The position numbers and the translations under genes were made by a program. A stretch of DNA of 64,000 bases from Gnetum montanum (Eukaryota; Streptophyta; Gnetopsida; Gnetales; Gnetaceae). How positions within the stretch are numbered: the stretch's first letter is position 1; every line of letters begins with the position of its first letter. The notes under the pieces were generated by a model. The model made no database searches and was not told the origin of the DNA. It was given only the letters and a program-made list of their open reading frames with translations. The DNA is taken from assembly GCA_015680685.1 (NCBI GenBank), contig MNCI01036463.1, positions 1,067,228-1,131,227 on the forward strand, given 5' to 3'. Shown in pieces: positions 58,074 through 64,000 of this stretch.

Positions 58074-59898
58074 TTAGAATGGGGGATATCCCCCATAACT
58101 AAACGGTTGAGGATGGTAAGGATTAATAAATGAAAGATGAGGATCCTTGCATGTTGGAAATATTGAAACTCAGTCACACTTACCCCCTTGGGGCTCACAC
58201 ACTTGATTATAGTAAGCATAGTGGGGCAATTTATAAGATGTAGTTTCCAGATAACGAGTTGACCCACTATGATAATTGAGACCATAAGATGGTATGCAAG
58301 GATCAGGATGTTGTCCTTCATGGATGTGTTCATTGGGCCGTATGGTTTTTGGAGTGTTAATTGGTGGCCCTGATGAAGTGACATGAGGTGTTGGGCTCGA
58401 AGAGAAGGGTGCACCACAGTGTTGTACTTGTGCTAAGTTGGAGAATGTAGTGGCCTTGGAATTGTGTTGTCCCTTCCTATGGCCATTTCTAAAGAAGGGA
58501 CACCTTCGATGTTGCTGAGGTCTCTCACTGTTGTTGGAAATAGTAGCATAAGTAATGTTCGTGGGTTGTTGTTGTGGTGCAGACACCTTAGGAATAGTTG
58601 GTGATCATGTAGAAGGAGGGAAAGAATGAGAATGTTGAAAATTAGGAGAAGTTTGAGGTGCATAAGTTGGTGGTTGTGTTGAGAACATGGGCTGATAATA
58701 TTGAGGAGAATGGTAATGTGGTGAGATAGAGTATGTTGACCTAGTTGGGGAAATAGGATGTTGAACTAGATAAGCATTTGAATTTAGGTGATATGAAGGG
58801 TGTCTCCAGTTTAGGGGTGGCTTCCCCCATGACTGGGATTGTTGCCACTGTGATCAAACATAGTGTCTCTATATGAACTTTGGGTGTAACATGTTTCCCC
58901 AATGCCCATATAAATGTAACAAGATTGGGCATTGGCCCTTGGGGTGATCGTACAGGAAAATGTTGCATTCATACGTATGATTGGTAATTAAGCTCTTATT
59001 TTTTTCATCCCTTCTTCTCGATTGTCTAATGATATTTTGTCTTGCTTCTCAAGTTGTCAAAACTCTATCTCCAATAATATTGATATATTCTCCACACTAT
59101 TTATGCGTCCATTCCCACATCTTCTTAATATTTGTCTCGACTTCCTCTAATGATTTTTGTACTAGAAAAGATGGTTCTTTCTCCTTGTGATAGGTTGATT
59201 TCTCCTTTTTATGATCATGGACCTTTGTTAAGTTGAGATTCTTGTCTTGTTAATGTTTTTCAACACTCTCCCATCTAGCCATTTCTCCTTACTCTTTTGC
59301 TACCTACTTAATAAGCTCTTGGAATTGATGGATTCATAGTTCGTATAGTTGAGCTTGGGCATACATCCCTAGGGTCTCTCTTGTTTCATTACGTAGCCTA
59401 TCAATGATACGGTACATTAGCCTTTCCTCAGAGAACTCATGGCCTAGACAATTATTTAACAGTGCATAATATCTTTCTAAGGCCATGTTTAAGGGTTCAT
59501 GTTTTGCTTGTTTCCACTCTTGGATTTTTTTTCTCAAGGTTGACACTCTTATGTAGGTTTGATATCTTTCATTAAAAAGTTCTACCATTTTTGGCCAATG
59601 TCGTATTGAATTTGGTTTTAACGATCTATACCATACTTTTTCTTGGCCAACAAGTATCATAGGAAAGAGCTTGAGTTTTTGCCAACTATTATCAATGTTG
59701 TTCCATGTACAAGCATCGTATAATGCTTGTAAATGTTGTTGTAGATCTAAGTCATAGCCTCCAAAAAACTTGGAAAAGTTGTTTAAATTGAGCCTGGGTA
59801 GGTTTCTCTCTTTACGATGCCTACGGGAGATTCGAATAGCCTCTTGTATGTGTGTTAGGCTTGTAGTGGCTAGTAGGGGTTCATCTTCATCTAGTAAG
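58074..59898 (-). pseudogene. Gag of element B
   Basis: The counterpart of 50329-52110, in one main minus frame from about 59898 (DEDEPLLATTSL) to the TAA at 58074-58076, with stops. The capsid-like part keeps LNLNNFSKFFGGYDLDLQQH, LQALYDACTWNNIDN, EKVWYRSLKPNSI, HEPLNMALERYYALLNN and RETLGMYAQAQLYEL. The homologue of element A's ATG is not an ATG here (ACACAC), so the start is uncertain. The tail is Pro/Gln/His-rich. Confidence 0.8.
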
Positions 59899-60181
59899 TT
59901 ATGCTTTCATGCATTGGGACGATGTTGCCTTTGTTTATGTCTATAAGAAATCCCCACTTTAGGTTACGCACTCCAATCTTCACTGTCATATAATTTGTTG
60001 GTTCTCTAATGAATTTCCTCACTAGGTGTGGCATTATCTTAGTCTTGTAGGAGAGGCATGGTTGTGCAATTGAGTGTGAATTTATATGTGAATTTTTATA
60101 ATTATTTCTTCCTAAAAGATATATCATTAATTCCTATACAACGATCTTGTATGATATAACTAATCTAGATAACTAGCACTG

Positions 60182-60199
60182 TCCCTGGCAATAGCGTCA
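60182..60199 (-). promoter_or_regulatory. Degraded primer binding site of element B
   Basis: Minus TGACGCTATTGCCAGGGA next to the LTR at 60201. It is the tRNA-Asp site with about three changes. The leader 59899-60180 holds no gene. Confidence 0.7.
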
Positions 60200-60200
60200 A

Positions 60201-61007
60201 TGATGAGTGACGAGGGACCCCTACACTCAACCATACAAATACGAGCATTTCGCGCATGATCTGGTCGAACTCCATAGACGGACTAGTTGTGGTATCTAGA
60301 TAGTTATTCTTAGGTTGTAGTTCACTATCTTTCCATCTAGACTAGTATTAACTTTGTCATGTATGGTTTAGTCCAGAGTGAGGTGTATGATGTGTTCCTA
60401 TACTAATGCTACTCTTGAAGATAATGGAAAATAATATTAGCTAAGCTAAGAGAGAGAGAGAGTGAGAGGGAATCTAAGCTAGCCAAAGTGTGATGAGTAT
60501 CCATTCCTTAGTCATCCATACACATCTTGGACCTTTTGCATGACGATCATTGGGATTACCAAGTGTAGATCCTAGGTACACTACTGGGTTACCAAGTAGT
60601 CACACTTAAATTCTTGTGATCAAGTCGTACTCATTCCACGTTTAACAGGAGTTTAGGGTAAGAAGATATTAACTAAGAAATAGTAAATAACAATTAAAAA
60701 AATAATTAAGCTAAGTGAATGCTACAATGATGAAGTAATCTCGATCTTTATTTCTGGTCATGTACATGCCCAAGTACATCACACTCGAATAAGGATGTCG
60801 TACAATTACAATCACCACACTGCGGGCATACACTGGGAGAGAAGGGTTGAGAGAGAAACTTATGTAAAAGAAACTTAAATCTAACAACTCTAACTACTAA
60901 CTCTCAAAACTGCCTATCAGATCTATCTACCTCTTATTTATACATGAGGAGATAGGCTGCGATATTGCATACGTAATATCACAGTCACCTAAAAGGGTGA
61001 CGCATCA
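60201..61007 (-). repeat. 5' LTR of outer element B
   Basis: 807 bp, TGATGAGTGA to CGCATCA, matching 43738-44558, with GATATTGC and ATATCACAG remains of the palindrome array at 60960-60985. The target duplication CCTTT follows directly. Confidence 0.9.
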
Positions 61008-61012
61008 CCTTT

Positions 61013-61766
61013 GTATTTCTAGGAACAACATATGGATGATGTTGGCTTGGAATTTCCCCATTAGGATAGTGCTTCCTATGTTAGCATATGTGGAAATTCT
61101 ATTAAGCATTTTTTTGGGAATATATGGTATGTTCTAATCTTGCAATGGATCTTTTTAGGAGTGGAAAACCTACTATATACCTTTTCAATAGTTTCATAGG
61201 TCCTTTGTAGTCATAAATTCCTTACATTGGTGTTAGACCTTAAAAATATTTGAGCTATATCAGCTTTGATATTTGGTATGTTTACTTCCTTTGCTATTAC
61301 TTCTACTAAATATGATACTATGACTTCCTCAACTTCCTTGGTAGTATCATCTTGTTTATTTTGTAAAAATTGATAAGCTTTTCCCAAGTACTATTCACCG
61401 TTTCTTGAAATGGTGGACCATAAAGAAGAGGCCTATAGTTTCTCATGGACTTTAGCGACTTTAGACTCCATAAAGGATCCAAAATTCAACTCCACTATGA
61501 TGGTGGACATGATGGACTTCTCTTGGATTGCTTATAAACACTCATTAGAGAGTGTGAGATGTTGTCCTTGTCTTGGAGTAGGTAGTGTATCAGATTTATC
61601 TTATGTAGAGTGTCTTGTTATAGGTGTGGGTTGATATATGTTGTAGAAATGTGCCTCTTGCTCTGAAGGAGGAGTTTTTTCTTTACTTCAAACTTTATCT
61701 TTTCCTCTAGGTCTCTTCTTCGTAGGTTATGATGGTCCTCCTTCTTTGAGTCTCTTTGGTAGCATT
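61013..61766 (-). pseudogene. Old copy of the extra ORF (element Y), N-terminal part
   Basis: On minus this reads MLPKRLKEGG (start about 61766), then RQGQHLTLSNECL, STIIVELNFGSFME, YLGKAYQFLQNKQ and IRTYHIFPKK, matching the N-terminal domain of the extra ORFs in elements A and B. It is cut at 61012 by element B; the rest is at 41638-43732. Many stops are present. The stop shared by A and B at codon 38 is not seen here. Confidence 0.65.
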
Positions 61767-64000
61767 TGCAATTATAAAAAATTGTTAAGATTACACAAAT
61801 GTTTCAAAAAAATTCTCTAATGGTTCATATCCTTTCATCAAATTTTGGGTTTTGATTAAAATCATTATTTATTATCAACTTTATTTTCAGTTTGGATTGT
61901 AGAGTTAGAGAAGTTCATTATTTAGATAAAACCTTTTCTAAGAAAAAATCCTTTAGTAAATGATTTCTATCAATTAGAAACAAATTTTTCTTAAGTAACC
62001 TATCATAATATTTAATTTATTATTTAAGATATATTTGAATGGTCAATTGGAATGAAACATTAATTTTATTAGGTTTATGTGAGATGAGAATGTGATTATC
62101 TTATTTTGTTGTTCTTAGCCTTACTTTATTCTTCCTAGTACAATTTGTAAGAATCTACATGCAATGCTCTTCCCAATGATTGAGTTGGTCACTTTGTGAG
62201 CAAAAGGAAAGAAGAATGATTCAAATCAAACTTGTGGCGAGGAAGATATGAAGCTTTGTAGGCTTGAAAGTTAGAAAAATGACATGCACTTCCTAGGCAT
62301 GAAATGAGGAAATGAAAATTTTTATAATGGTCCACACATATATATAGATTTTTATAATATATATAGTGTAGATATGATATTGTGGATGCGATATTGCAGG
62401 GGCTAATATATCATATCTATGATATCATTGTTGAACTTTTGAAAATTTTTATGAGTTTTAATGAAAAAAAATAAGCAAAATGGATAGTATGGAAGGTGTA
62501 AAGATGATCTAGAGAGTTCTTGATCATAGATGATGCTTAGAATATAGGAATTAGTCATCAAAAGTATGTCAAAGAAGGAGTTTAGGCAAGGTAAGTCAAT
62601 TAAGCTTTTAGGATATGGTTGATCCAAATTACTAAATGTATGAACAAATATGAATATGTAGGAAATAACAATGATTATTTAAGTATTTAGGAGGTACAGG
62701 ATGATGTGTAGTTGATCATCAAGTAGGAAACACAAGAGTTATACAATTGGGTCCTCTCCAAAGCAAGCTGTTATCCTTAATGCTCTTATATAACTACACC
62801 AAAAAGTATTCATAGGCACTCAAGGAGTTAAATGTAAATCATATGTATCTTTTATCTTAATAAGAAAATAACACTATATTATATAGAGCAATCAAATTAT
62901 GATTATATATAATAGTGAGGTGAAATGGTAGTAGTAGGGATTATAGAAAATGAGACATGAGATGTCTTACCATAAGCATAATGAATCTTAGGTGTAATGC
63001 ATGATTAAGATGATCATTAGCCTTTCCATCCAAGATCCAAACCAAGTCTACACCACTTACCAGTGACATCACATTGTATCATCCCAAAAATAACAACACA
63101 AAACTATCACATCTGCAGGAAATATTATCACTCGGTAATGAAGTACAAGAAAGAAATTTATTAACAACACAATTTATTTAAAAGGAGACTTGGCCATTGG
63201 ATAGAGGAGTGTCTTTAGGAATCAGTAACATGTAGTTTTAGCTTCATAATCAATGTGAGTCCAAGAAACCTTAAAATTTTTGAGAAGTCACCTACCTTCA
63301 AGCATGAGTAACATACATCTCTAGGAGAACCACTTTAGAAATTTTTATTATATGTATTAGATTATTTCTACATCAACCTTACTAGAGGACTGTCTTTAGG
63401 CATGGGTAACATGTCTTTCTAGTGACATGCTAAGGAAACATTTATTTCAAAACATACTTCCATTTTTCATTAGAACTCAAGTAAATAATACAACTTAGTA
63501 GTAGGATAGGATTCATAGTAATAACTTTAAAGAATCTACAAATCCCCTTGATGTCACATCCTTTTTATTCCCACTTGGTTGTTCACTTTTCTATCCAAGC
63601 ATAATGATCACAAGTTTATTTTAGTTTTATTATCAAAAGAATATCATTATATGCATGGTAAGAACCTCTTATTATTGAAAATGAGTGGTCTCACTATCTA
63701 TACAATCAATCATTTAATGACTTGATAACACAGGGTGAAATTCTTATTGTTTCAACTACATTTTTTTTATTTTATTACACTTTATTAGAAAGATCAACAA
63801 AATTATGTACATGAAAAATGATAAAAATCATAGAAGAATGAGAAATGGGTAAGAATGAAAAACCATATAAAGGATTTGAAAGATATTAAAGAATGAAAAA
63901 TGATAAGAAATGTGAAAAGTTTAAAATAATAGGAAAGAAATCAAAGAATGTAAAAAATTAGTAAGGAATGTGAAATGTATATCAAGAATACAAATTAAAG
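61767..64000 (-). other. Spacer of old element Y, running off the window
   Basis: AT-rich, no gene. It parallels 48420-50328: a shortened GGGTCCTCTCCAAAGCAAG block (62750), AGGCATGGGTAACATG (63396), CCTTGATGTCACATCC (63546) and an A-rich end (63830-64000). A GATATTGTGGATGCGATATTGC palindrome pair with TATATATAG nearby (62340-62400) may be a degraded promoter. Gag and the 5' LTR would lie to the right. Confidence 0.45.

Larger units (their letters stand above)
43738..61007 (-). mobile_element. Outer pol-less LTR retrotransposon (element B) carrying a nested copy
   Basis: Flanked by an exact target duplication CCTTT (43733-43737 and 61008-61012) and bounded by TGATG...CATCA LTRs (43738-44558 and 60201-61007). 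Its internal region is 44559-44626 joined to 53263-60200, interrupted by element A. Without that insertion it measures about 8.63 kb. It carries gag and an extra ORF and no protease, RT, RNase H or integrase, so it needs enzymes in trans. It lies inside the extra ORF of the older element Y in the same orientation. Confidence 0.9.

Noticed and set aside
43738-61007. Tandem retrotransposon array by unequal recombination
   Set aside because: Target duplications and text continuity at 44626/53263 show nesting instead.

Overview
The window reads as nuclear DNA of a seed plant with a large, repeat-rich genome. The evidence is decayed plant-type LTR retrotransposons from end to end, primer sites matching plant tRNA-Asp and initiator tRNA-Met, TATA-driven LTRs, and the remains of one TIR-type (TNL-like) NB-LRR resistance gene with introns. 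TNL genes are absent from grasses. The LRR wording (repeats built on ESFG) and the depth of nesting suggest a gymnosperm or another big-genome lineage, but that is inference. No intact host gene is visible. A 497-bp N gap lies at 30571-31067, with single Ns at 17380, 17620 and 48886.

Layout. 1-4640: a minus-strand LTR element running off the left edge (gag, primer site, 5' LTR with an unusual palindrome array) plus a second related LTR piece. 4640-10360: an old Ty3-type pol remnant split by a tRNA-Met-primed non-autonomous element (6568-10275). 10597-28379: a broken NB-LRR gene on the plus strand, split in its LRR region by a nest of insertions: an internally deleted LTR element (12413-25768) whose right LTR holds a nearly complete Ty3/gypsy element of the tRNA-Asp-primed Athila/Tat type (15096-25645), which itself holds a solo LTR (17314-18112). 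28380-43737: old, shredded members of the same LTR family, a gap, a GC-rich patch with a possible captured gene piece, and a solo LTR (37309-38400). 43738-61007: an outer gag-carrying, pol-less element (target duplication CCTTT) holding an inner copy of itself (44627-53257; duplication ATAGT/TTAGT). The outer element sits inside a still older copy (40840-43737 and 61013-64000).

How the parts work together. The element with pol and the pol-less elements share LTR ends (TGATG...CATCA), a tRNA-Asp primer site, the sequence beside the 3' LTR, a related gag and a conserved non-coding block. The pol-less elements instead carry a 929-codon extra ORF downstream of gag. It has a domain resembling the putative plant transposon protein family (Transposase_32-like, inferred) followed by a long coiled coil. 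The simplest reading is an autonomous/non-autonomous pair, or two halves of an ancestral gag-pol-extra ORF element. The extra ORF and the variable palindrome arrays directly upstream of the LTR TATA boxes are the most unusual things here. Every ORF seen carries stops or frameshifts, many of a kind expected from deamination of methylated cytosine, so the window is essentially silenced retrotransposon DNA.
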